The notes under the pieces: generated by a model
Told to the model about the DNA's origin: nothing
Database searches by the model: none
The model's input: the letters and a program-made list of their open reading frames with translations, nothing else
Position numbers and translations under genes: made by a program
DNA from: Dissophora ornata
Taxonomy: Eukaryota; Mortierellomycota; Mortierellomycetes; Mortierellales; Mortierellaceae
Reading direction: 5' to 3'
Length of the DNA: 13,926 nt
Assembly (NCBI GenBank): GCA_025201705.1
Contig: MU617400.1
Span: 1-13,926, forward strand
Part shown: positions 1 to 6,757 of the stretch, piece by piece
How the letters are laid out: each line of letters begins with the position of its first letter
Position numbering within the stretch: the stretch's first letter is position 1

Positions 1-1
1 G

Positions 2-262
2 AACAAGAAGGCAAAGTACACCGGGCCTCGAAGCGAGTGGAGCGAAGGCTATGTATACATTTGTGGGGATGGCTACTGCCCCTGTGGTGGGCGTCTGGAA
101 GACCACGAAGGTGGGATCTGTCCAGGACCCATACTTGACCCACACGACGCGGACCGCATGTCACTACAGAGCCTGCTGGGAAAGAGGCACCTGGAAACCA
201 TGGAGAGGATGGAGAGGATTGGTTTTTTGGTAGGAGATGTCTTCAAATCTTTAACACCCTGA
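2..262 (+). CDS. 3' end of a Cys-rich hypothetical protein (5' partial)
   Basis: An open frame runs from the left edge (frame beginning at base 2) to a TGA at 260-262, giving the last 86 residues of a protein whose start lies outside the window. It has protein-like composition and a compact Cys/His cluster (CGDGYCPCGGRLEDHEGGIC), four Cys and one His within 20 residues, which could bind a metal such as zinc. A basic/acidic helical stretch follows (SLQSLLGKRHLETMERMERI) and the protein ends in KSLTP. The frame has no internal ATG before residue about 52, so it is a gene fragment rather than a small gene. It converges on copy A, with 296 bases between the two stops. I do not recognise the family. 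Metal binding is inferred from Cys spacing alone. It could also be a terminal exon, since no acceptor can be judged this close to the edge. Confidence 0.6.
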   Translation, partial: NKKAKYTGPRSEWSEGYVYICGDGYCPCGGRLEDHEGGICPGPILDPHDADRMSLQSLLGKRHLETMERMERIGFLVGDVFKSLTP

Positions 263-558
263 CGAGGGGTGGCAATAGTTGCGTAGGCCCACTGGGTTAG
301 CCCTTGGGGACATGGCTTGTTATATGGCATTGGTGGATACCTTCATTGCAAAATGGGACGGACATGACTAGTAGATTTTTCAGACCATCATCTACACAGC
401 AGTGAATGTCCTTTCGCCATCCCCATCATGTGCTAGTAAAAACTTTATTGCAGTACCTGTTTTCCGAGCTGCCAAGTGTGAGCTATCCATTTATCCAGCA
501 GAGTAAAATACGCGATGGAGTAGTATGACTGACCCATCACAAAAAAAAAAAGACAATC
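263..558. other. Convergent intergenic region
   Basis: No coding frame is convincing between the two converging stops. The stretch holds a candidate minus-strand polyadenylation signal for copy A (444-449) and a run of 11 A on the plus strand at 541-551, eight bases beyond the stop of copy A. The region is unlike the 3' flank shared by copies B and C, so it marks the left border of the tandem duplication. Confidence 0.5.
444..449 (-). terminator. Candidate polyadenylation signal for copy A
   Basis: The minus strand reads AATAAA here, about 110 bases downstream of the TAA of copy A, a plausible distance for a fungal 3' end. It is a hexamer match only, and fungal poly(A) signals are degenerate. 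Confidence 0.35.
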
Positions 559-1617
559 TTATTTCTTTGCAGGGGTCTCCGGTGCTGCGGGCTTTGATGC
601 TGAAGCAATTTCCACCTTCGGAACTGCAGGCTTCTTCTCTTCCTTTTGAGTAAGATACTTCCGCTCCTCTTCATCCAAGGCTTGTAGGATCTCGATGACA
701 CAACCAAGCTCCTGCTCAAACTTTGACGTGTCGCGGTAGATGCACTTGGCATAACCATCCGTTTTTCGGCAGTCCTTGTAGTCATCTGATCGAAGACACC
801 GTACCAGAAACACATCCAAATCAATCAAGGACGCGTCCGCAGGGAGATCTGGCTTTACTTTCCCATTAGTCTTCTCTGGGTAAAACTCAAAGGCTGCACG
901 CTTGATCGCTGCTATTTTTGCGCGAAGGTATTGCCGATGCGCCGAGTCCTCGGTCTCGCTGTCACTGCAACCATTGAGTCGCTCCCGCTGCCTTTTCAAG
1001 TCCCGCAAACGCTTTCTCTCCTTCTCCTCATTGGACCTCAAGTTGTCCATCATCTCAAAAAGCTTGTGTTTGTACCATCGAGTGTTTGGAGATGCACACC
1101 AGATAATATAAAGATCGTCGTCAATCGAGGCTGGGTCGCCAGGCGGCATTGGCTTGATGTCTTGTTTCTGAGGCCGCATTTCGAGCGCAAACATGATCTT
1201 CTTGACGAGTTCAATCTTCGCTCGGAGAGAATCTCGAAGCGGGGAGGTCATGTCATCTTCTAGCCTTTCCTGTATGGGATTTTTGGCAGCCACCGCCATC
1301 GCTGTCTCGATGGTCGCTGTGGTCGCGGTATTCAAAGAGGAGACGAGTCCTCCGAGAGTTCGCTCCATTTTTGCAAGTGTCTCCAGGACTTGTTCCTGTT
1401 GCTTGGTGTCAGATTTTCCGGCTTTGTCCGGTCCTGTGAGCGATTGCATGGTTGGAACCATCTGCAAAACATCCATCTGCAACTGATGCAGCTGGTCCGA
1501 GAGGGTTTCTAGTGTGGGTGAATCACTGAGGGAAAACGAGAAGAGACTCCCGTTGTCGCTCTGATGGTCCGTCATGCGCATGGGGGGGTTGTCGCTCTGA
1601 TGTTCCGCCATAGGCAT
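559..1617 (-). CDS. Copy A of a tandem unknown family with a 100-residue internal repeat
   Basis: Single-exon gene of 352 residues from the first in-frame ATG (1617) to TAA at 559-561. The open frame continues upstream to 1791, but its first candidate codon there is TTG and an in-frame TAG lies at 1798-1800, so the longer 410-residue form needs a non-ATG start or an upstream exon. From the ATG: two copies of an HQSDN motif (residues 5-9 and 18-22), a Leu-rich heptad-like helix (about 33-97), then two related segments each beginning LRAKI (131-135 and 231-235). The first has IDDDLYIIWC and the second IDLDVFLVRC at matching offsets. A charged helix rich in Glu, Arg and Lys sits between them, and a KEEKK/Ala-Pro tail unlike those of B and C ends the protein. 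There is no signal peptide or membrane segment, which suggests an intracellular protein. I do not recognise the family and propose no function. Coding status is well supported because B and C conserve the protein over the same span. Confidence 0.78.
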   Translation of the reverse strand: MPMAEHQSDNPPMRMTDHQSDNGSLFSFSLSDSPTLETLSDQLHQLQMDVLQMVPTMQSLTGPDKAGKSDTKQQEQVLETLAKMERTLGGLVSSLNTATTATIETAMAVAAKNPIQERLEDDMTSPLRDSLRAKIELVKKIMFALEMRPQKQDIKPMPPGDPASIDDDLYIIWCASPNTRWYKHKLFEMMDNLRSNEEKERKRLRDLKRQRERLNGCSDSETEDSAHRQYLRAKIAAIKRAAFEFYPEKTNGKVKPDLPADASLIDLDVFLVRCLRSDDYKDCRKTDGYAKCIYRDTSKFEQELGCVIEILQALDEEERKYLTQKEEKKPAVPKVEIASASKPAAPETPAKK

Positions 1618-1791
1618 GGAAGGGTTATCGTTATAGCTTCGAATGAAGGCGTGAAGAGTTGGTTCTACGAGATAAGTGGGAGAAGGTGTGTGAAAGAAAG
1701 AATGTTCACATGGCAGATATTCATGCAGGGTCTCAAAGAATTCCTGCGCTCCCTTCAGAAATGCGAAACGTGGTGCATGTGGTATATTCAA
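1618..1791 (-). other. 5' open-frame extension of copy A without ATG
   Basis: The frame of copy A stays open for 58 more codons (TTG at 1791). This stretch aligns loosely with the true N-terminus of copy C, which does begin with ATG: both contain a short Ala/Phe/Leu-rich start and end in a conserved N-x-NPS just before the HQSDN motif. The stretch was probably coding in the ancestor. In A it lacks an ATG, so it is now 5' leader, a non-ATG extension, or downstream of an unseen splice acceptor. Confidence 0.4.
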
Positions 1792-1847
1792 GCTATGCTA
1801 ATTTGCTGCGTTTGGCATTTGAGATTGCGACTTTGTCAACCTGACCA

Positions 1848-2522
1848 GAGAAGAGACATCAGAGTGATTGGGGTTAGAATGCGTGTGGGCTAGAAGAACG
1901 GTCATAAGATTGGCAGAGTAAAGTGAACACCACTCTGCTCAACCGCCTTGTCTCTGCGCGGACGGTCTTGGCAAGAGAAAGCAGATTTTGTTAGTCATTG
2001 AGACCGCTGAAATACAGTTAGGTCCTCCACCACGGATACGACCATTGTAGCTATTTTTGAAAGTCCAATGCCCGAAAGCAGGGTCGCTAACATATCCAAC
2101 ATATCTATTATAAGATAGGCAGGAGCTGAAGAACAAAAGAGAGCGGGGACCGCGACCTCATCCTTGCGCGCAACAGTTTCCCTTAGAGGTTCATTGCTTC
2201 GTGATGTTTTTGGTTGGTTGTTAGTTCAAAAAAAAACGATCGGTATGAACGAGGTGAATGAAAATCAAGCGATACGCGATGGCATTATCAAGGATGATGC
2301 GCATGAAAAATAACCTCCGCAAGAGCATATATCGCGATCACATACAAGCGCGTGTCCTTGCGTGTGCCGATGTAAATCAGTATTTTATCAGAGCTCTCTA
2401 GCATGGGCTTTACATCCATTTATCCATAAGAAAGAACGTGTGATAGACTAGCGGGGCCATAATACAAAGGGTCAAATCTGTCCCACCCATATTATTCATA
2501 ACAATCCTCCGCAGGAGTGGGA
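1848..2522. repeat. Intergenic spacer repeat, copy 1 (between A and B)
   Basis: This spacer is homologous to 4013-4798 in the same orientation. Nearly identical blocks include the one starting GTGAACACCACTCTGCTC (1923 and 4141) and the one starting GAGCTGAAGAACAAAAGAGA (2123 and 4341). Bases 2382-2522 match 4658-4798 without a difference as far as I can read. It should hold the promoter of copy A (right to left) and the 3' flank of copy B. Compared with copy 2 it lacks about 54 bases near 1900 and a poly(A)-bearing insert near 2286. No coding frame is convincing. Confidence 0.85.
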
Positions 2523-2769
2523 TCTGGGGCGTTCTCCTGTTCCGCTTGTTTTGGGGTCTTCATTTCTTCCGCCTACTCTGGAGCCTTCTCCTCCACTTGC
2601 TCTGAAGCCTTCACTTCTTCTACTTGCTCTGGAGTCTTCACCTCTTCCGCCTGTTCTGGGGTCTTCACCTCTTCTACTTGCACTAGAGCCTTCATCTCTT
2701 CCGCCAGTTCTGAGGCTTTCACCGCTTCCGCCAGTTCTGGGGCTAATCTTCTTTCTGCTCTGGGACCGT
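2492..2769 (-). pseudogene. Out-of-frame relic of the repeat tail of copy B
   Basis: After the stop of copy B (TAG, 2770-2772) the minus strand still encodes, in a different frame, a degenerate Glu/Val/Lys/Pro/Gln tail with units such as EEVKTPEQA and EEVKTPEQV. It ends at TAG 2573-2575, and the same frame continues to TAA 2492-2494. This aligns with the in-frame tail of copy C. A small indel near 2730-2770 has pushed the tail out of frame, so the likely product of B ends at RKND. Confidence 0.7.
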
Positions 2770-3738
2770 CTAATCATTCTTCCGAGTAAGATACTTCCGC
2801 TCCTCTTCATCCAAGGCCTGTATGCTCTCGATGATACAACCAAGCTCCTCATCAAACTTTGACGTGTCGCAGTAAATCCACTTGGCATAACGACCCTTTC
2901 CTTGGCAGTCCTTGTAGTCATCTGATCGAAGACACCATACCAGAAACACATCCAAATCAATCAAGGACGCGTCCGCAGGGAGATCTGGCTTTACTTTCCC
3001 ATTAGTCTTCTCTGGGTAAAACTCAAAGGCTGCACGCTTGATCGCTGCTATTTTTGCGCGAAGGTATTGCCGATGCGCCGAGTCCTCGGCCCCGCTACTA
3101 ATGCAACCATTGAGCTGCTCCTGCTCCCTCTTCAAGTCCCGCAAGCGCTTTCTTTCCTCCTCCTCCTTGGACCTCAAGCTCTCTATCATCTCAAAGAGCC
3201 TATGTTTGTACCATCGAGTGTTTGGGGATGCACACCATATAACATAAATATCGTCGTCAATCGAAGTCGGGTCGCCAGGCGGCACTGGCTTGACATCGTG
3301 TTTTTGAGGCAGAATTTCGAGCGCAAACATGATCTTCTTGACAAGCTCGATCTTCGCTCGGAGAGAATCTCGAAGAGGAGAAGTCATGTCATCTTCTGGC
3401 TTTTCCTGCATGGCAGCCGCTGTTTTCTCATTGGTCGCTGAGGGCGCGGCATTCAAAGATGAGACGAGTTCTCCGAGAGTTCGTTCCATCTTTACAAGTG
3501 TCTCCATGACTTGTTCCTGTTGCTCGGTGTCAGATTTTTTGGCCGTGTCCGGCCCTGCGAGCGGTGGCATGGTTGGAACCATCCGCAAGACATCCACCTG
3601 CAGCTGACGCAGCTGGTCAGAGAGGGTCTCGAGTGTGGGTGAATCACTGAGTGTAAACGAGAAGAGACTCTCGTTGTCGCTCTGATGGTCCGTCATGTGC
3701 ATGGAAGGGTTGTCGCTCTGATGGTTCGCCATATGCAT
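2770..3738 (-). CDS. Copy B of the tandem family, truncated at both ends relative to A and C
   Basis: Open frame of 322 residues from ATG at 3738 to TAG at 2770-2772. It keeps two HQSDN motifs (6-10 and 18-22), the heptad-like region, and both LRAKI segments (126-130 and 226-230, again 100 apart); the second carries WC as in C. The N-terminal third resembles A (LSDSPTLETLSDQL, ERTLGELVSSLN), while parts of the middle resemble C (ESLRSKEEEER, REQEQLNG). At the 5' side an in-frame TAA (3793-3795) and a 44-base deletion relative to A remove the ancestral N-terminus. At the 3' side a frameshift removes the repeat tail. The core is intact, so B may still make a short protein, but it could be a decaying pseudogene. 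Its position and mosaic pattern suggest a chimera of A-like and C-like genes. Confidence 0.6.
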   Translation of the reverse strand: MHMANHQSDNPSMHMTDHQSDNESLFSFTLSDSPTLETLSDQLRQLQVDVLRMVPTMPPLAGPDTAKKSDTEQQEQVMETLVKMERTLGELVSSLNAAPSATNEKTAAAMQEKPEDDMTSPLRDSLRAKIELVKKIMFALEILPQKHDVKPVPPGDPTSIDDDIYVIWCASPNTRWYKHRLFEMIESLRSKEEEERKRLRDLKREQEQLNGCISSGAEDSAHRQYLRAKIAAIKRAAFEFYPEKTNGKVKPDLPADASLIDLDVFLVWCLRSDDYKDCQGKGRYAKWIYCDTSKFDEELGCIIESIQALDEEERKYLTRKND

Positions 3739-3875
3739 GGGAGGGCTGTCACTAGAGCTTCGAATAAAGAACGATGGCTTGACAAAGTAGGATTAGGAAG
3801 GAAGGTGTGTGAAAGAAAGAATGTTCCCTTTGGAAACGCGAAACGTGGTCCATGTGGTCTATTCAGTCGATTCAA
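3739..3875 (-). pseudogene. Frameshifted N-terminal relic of copy B
   Basis: The minus strand encodes a run similar to the upstream extension of A (RPHGPRFAFPKG against IPHAPRFAFLKG) but in another frame from the body of B. The junction at 3824/3825 lacks the 44 bases found at 1706-1749 in A, which explains the shift (44 is not a multiple of 3). After the junction the frame that joins the body meets TAA at 3793-3795. There is no ATG in the relic frame. Confidence 0.65.
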
Positions 3876-4012
3876 GCTCTGCTAATTTGCTGCGTTTGGC
3901 GTTTGGGATTGCTGTGTCCCTCCCTCCTCCCTCTTTCACTCCCCAAGCTACACCAGCGACTTTATTCATCAGGATCTGCCGTTCGTCTTGCCTTGTGTCT
4001 GTTAACATAGCC

Positions 4013-4798
4013 AGAGAAGAGATATCAGAGTGACTGGGGTTAGAATACCTGTGGGCTAGAGGAACGGCCATGCATACCCGATGGAAAACGATACTTTGTG
4101 TTTGATAACCGTCATGTGTACTAAGATTGACGGAGTAATGTGAACACCACTCTGCTCAACCGCCTTGTCTCTGCGCGGACGGTCTTGGCAAGAGAAAGCA
4201 GATTTTCGTTAGTCATTCATACCACTGAAATACAGTAGGCCCTTCACTACTGACACGACCATTGTAGCTGTTTTTGCAAATCCAATGCCCGAAAGCAGAG
4301 TCGCTAACATATCCAACATGTCTATCATAAAATAGGCAGGAGCTGAAGAACAAAAGAGAGCGGGGACCGCGACCTCATCCTTGCGCCCAACAGTTTCTCT
4401 TTAGAGGTTCATTGCTTCGTGATGTTCTTGGTTGGTTGTTAGTTCAAAAAAAACGATCGGTATGAACGAGGTGAATGAAAATCAAGCGATACGCGTTGGC
4501 ATTAAAAAAAAAAAAAAAAAAGTGGTTTCAAAGCATCAGGGATGATGCGCATCTAGTTATTTTGTTCCTGAAAGAAGTAACCTCTGGGAGCATGTATTGC
4601 GATCACATACAAACGCGTTTCCTTGCCTCTTTCCAAGGTGTGCCGATGTAAATCAGCATTTTATCAGAGCTCTCTAGCATGGGCTTTACATCCATTTATC
4701 CATAAGAAAGAACGTGTGATAGACTAGCGGGGCCATAATACAAAGGGTCAAATCTGTCCCACCCATATTATTCATAACAATCCTCCGCAGGAGTGGGA
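4013..4798. repeat. Intergenic spacer repeat, copy 2 (between B and C)
   Basis: Homologue of 1848-2522. It probably carries the promoter of copy B and the 3' flank of copy C. It is longer than copy 1 because of several extra segments: about 54 bases near 4067-4120, and a poly(A)-containing insert at about 4503-4534 followed by a further short insert near 4551-4575. Just upstream, a B-specific stretch of about 85 bases (near 3915-4005) interrupts the homology with A. The upstream side of copy C (6088 onward) has no copy of this spacer. Confidence 0.85.
4503..4534. repeat. A18 tract with a short flank, inserted in spacer copy 2
   Basis: Spacer copy 1 reads GGCATTATCAAGG at the matching site. 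Copy 2 has a run of 18 A (4504-4521) plus GTGGTTTCAAA and a second GCAT before rejoining. The repeated GCAT at both sides resembles a short target-site duplication, but four bases may be chance. It is too short to be a recognisable element. Confidence 0.5.
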
Positions 4799-4848
4799 AC
4801 TGGGGTGTCCTCTTGTTCCGCTTGTTTTGGGGCTTCCGCCTCTTCCGC
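4768..4848 (-). other. Conserved open frame after the TAG of copy C
   Basis: The TAG of C (4849-4851) sits where the repeat expects CAG (Gln). After it the same frame continues 27 codons (AEEAEAPKQAEQ..., ending AEDCYE) to TAA at 4768-4770. Copy B has the same TAG and the same 27-codon continuation to 2492-2494. This is either an ancestral tail cut by an old nonsense change, or an extension reached by read-through. Nothing visible argues for read-through beyond the open frame itself. Confidence 0.5.
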
Positions 4849-6087
4849 CTACTCTGGAGCCTTCATCTCTTCCACCTCTGGGGCTTTCGCCTCTTCTACC
4901 TGCTCTGGGGCCTTGGCCTCCTCCACCTGCTCTGGGGCTTTTGCCTCTTCCGCCTGCTCTGGGGCCTTCTCCTCTTCCGCCTGCTCTGGGGCCTTCTCCT
5001 CTTCCGCCTGCTCTGGGGTCTTCTCCTCTTCCGCCTGCTCTGGGGTCTTCTCCTCTTCCTTCTCCTCTTTCTGATGAGTAAGAAACCTCCGTTCCTCTTC
5101 ATCCAAGGCCTGTAGGTTCTCGATCACACAACCAAGTTCTTGCTCAAACTTTGACGTGTCGCGATAGGTGCACTTGGCATAACGATCCTTCCTTTGGCAG
5201 TCCTTGTAGTCATCTGATCGAAGACACCATACCAGAAATACATCCAAATCAATCAAGGACGCGTCCACAGGGAGAGTTGGCTTTGCTTTGCCATTAGTCT
5301 TCTCTGGGTAAAACTCAAAGGCTGCACGCTTGATCGCTGCTATTTTTGCTCGAAGGTATTGCCGATGCGCCGAGTCCTCGGTCCCGCTACTAATGGAACC
5401 ATTGAGTTGCTCCTGTTCCCTCTTCAAGTTCCGTAAAGTCCTTCTCTCCTCCTCCTCCTTGGACCTCAAGCTCTCCATCATCTCGAAAAGCTTGTGTTTG
5501 TACCAGAGGGTGTTTGGAGATGCACACCAGATCATGTAGAGATCGTCGTCGACCGAAACTGGTTCGCCAGGCGGCACTGGCTTGGCGTCATGTTTCTGAG
5601 GGTTCTTTTCGAGCGCAAACATGATTTTCTTGACAAGTTCGATCTTCGCCCGGAGAGAGTCTCGAAGAGGAGAGGTCATGTCATCTTCCAACTTTTCTTG
5701 CATGGGATTTTCGGCAGCCGCTGCCGCTGCTCTCTCATTGGCCGCTGTGGTCGCGGTATTCAAAGAGGAGACGAGCCCTTCGAGAGTTCGCTCCATATTT
5801 TCAAATGCCGCAAGGACCTGTTCGTGTTGCTTGGTATTCTCGAACATGCCGAATCCTATCTGGGTTTCCGTCGTCCGCAGGACGTCCGTTTTTAGCTGAT
5901 GCAGCTGGTCAAAGACCTCCTCGTGGACGGGTGAACCGGCGAAGGAAAACGAGGAGAGACTCTCACTGTCGCTCTGATGGTCCGTCATGTGCATAGAAGG
6001 GTTCTTATTAGAAGAAACTCGAAAGAGGTGATGGGGTGAGGTCTGTGCGCAAGAAAGAGTGCAAAACGCGGCATTCGCGTGGTTCAT
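4849..6087 (-). CDS. Copy C of the tandem family, with Glu/Ala/Pro/Gln repeat tail
   Basis: Intronless gene of 412 residues from a true ATG (6085-6087) to TAG (4849-4851), and the only copy with an ATG at the ancestral N-terminus. Order: a unique N-terminus (1-30), one HQSDN motif (near 37-40, reading HQSDS), a helical region (about 55-112) with an Ala-rich stretch at 119-126, LRAKI segment 1 (145-149, with VDDDLYMIWC), a charged linker helix (197-220), LRAKI segment 2 (245-249, with IDLDVFLVWC), a second charged helix, then from residue 344 a 9-residue tandem repeat of the type EEEKAPEQA. The tail is highly acidic and should be disordered. No signal peptide or membrane segment is apparent. 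Function unknown. It forms the right end of the array, and no spacer homologue lies upstream. The 5' neighbour is an intergenic region of about 1 kb before the 3' end of the histidine kinase. Confidence 0.85.
   Translation of the reverse strand: MNHANAAFCTLSCAQTSPHHLFRVSSNKNPSMHMTDHQSDSESLSSFSFAGSPVHEEVFDQLHQLKTDVLRTTETQIGFGMFENTKQHEQVLAAFENMERTLEGLVSSLNTATTAANERAAAAAAENPMQEKLEDDMTSPLRDSLRAKIELVKKIMFALEKNPQKHDAKPVPPGEPVSVDDDLYMIWCASPNTLWYKHKLFEMMESLRSKEEEERRTLRNLKREQEQLNGSISSGTEDSAHRQYLRAKIAAIKRAAFEFYPEKTNGKAKPTLPVDASLIDLDVFLVWCLRSDDYKDCQRKDRYAKCTYRDTSKFEQELGCVIENLQALDEEERRFLTHQKEEKEEEKTPEQAEEEKTPEQAEEEKAPEQAEEEKAPEQAEEAKAPEQVEEAKAPEQVEEAKAPEVEEMKAPE
4852..5058 (-). repeat. 27-bp coding minisatellite in copy C
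   Basis: About eight 9-residue units (27 bases each) encode EEEKTPEQA, then EEEKAPEQA, then EEAKAPEQV variants, degenerating towards the stop. The units nearest the core are the most uniform, consistent with slippage expanding from that side. Copy B has a decayed version and copy A has none. Confidence 0.85.
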
Positions 6088-6603
6088 TCATTGTTATTTA
6101 TGTAGGACAAAAAAATTTGTGTCTCAAAAATCTCATAAATGCAATTCTTTCGACATGCTTCGCGTCGCACACGATCGACCTAAAGAAGCAGGTAAAACCT
6201 CTCCAAGTCCGACATGTTCTGCTTCTGCGGCCGGTTCCCAATAAAGACTCATTCGCAGTTACCCCGACTACTAACAACGTCGACGGCCTGGTAGCCTATC
6301 ACATTAACCGCATTTTCCTATGAGCCCTCGAAAATATCGCCCGGCACCCCAGGACTCTGACCGCCTGAAACAAGCTCCGATCATGGCCAAGTCTCGACCG
6401 TTACACCTGCACTCGGAACTATTGATCGAATTTTGGAGACACGTCGCAGAGACCCCGGAGTTGCTCTTGCATTTCCGGTGCTGCACACACAACTGCTACG
6501 ACTATTGTTGGCTGGCACTCTTTGTGATCTGATTGGTAAAACTGCGAGTGGAGGAGGTGGAGGAGAGACGGTTCCGGGGACATGCCGATTCACACTTGAG
6601 TAA

Positions 6604-6624
6604 AGAGAGAGAGAGAGAGAGAGA
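6604..6624. repeat. AG dinucleotide microsatellite
   Basis: Ten AG units plus a trailing A, read directly. It lies in non-coding sequence and is likely polymorphic in length between strains. Confidence 0.95.
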
Positions 6625-6751
6625 AAGTGAAGTAGTGATCACTGCCATCGCGTGTTTTATTGGCTCCGTTGCGATGGTGCACGCCACTTTTTTTAGTAAG
6701 GTTTTTTGACGCGTTGCGTCGCATCCACACGTGACCACACACACAAAAGGT

Positions 6752-6757
6752 TTTATT
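6752..6757 (-). terminator. Candidate polyadenylation signal for the histidine kinase
   Basis: The minus strand reads AATAAA about 410 bases downstream of the kinase stop, and a second match lies at 6656-6661. Both are far from the stop, so a closer degenerate signal may be used instead. Confidence 0.2.

Noticed and set aside
548..574. Plus-strand TTATTTCTTTGCAG resembling a 3' splice acceptor
   Set aside because: It falls in the antisense of the 3' end of copy A, and no plus-strand coding frame follows that makes sense.
559..824. Arg/Ser-rich minus-strand frames overlapping the 3' ends of A and B
   Set aside because: They are alternative frames of the conserved genes. Their similarity between copies follows from the DNA similarity, and the main frame is the one under protein-level conservation.
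2517..2862. Plus-strand Ser/Cys- and Leu/Pro-rich frames opposite the tail of B
   Set aside because: They are the antisense of a Glu/Lys/Pro/Gln repeat, which reads as Ser/Pro/Leu repeats on the other strand. The protein-level conservation with C is on the minus strand.
1848..4798. Spacers as LTRs of a retroelement
   Set aside because: They are direct repeats around gene B, but no reverse transcriptase, integrase, primer-binding site or terminal TG/CA is seen, and the repeats are explained by tandem duplication of gene plus spacer.
4793..5115. Plus-strand repeat frames opposite the tail of C
   Set aside because: Same antisense effect of the 27-bp minisatellite, which keeps all frames free of stops. 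It is not evidence of a gene.
6320..6532. Plus-strand 70-codon ATG frame divergent from copy C
   Set aside because: No homologue, domain, repeat or clear splice context is recognisable, and the length is within chance for this composition. A transcript would be needed to revive it.
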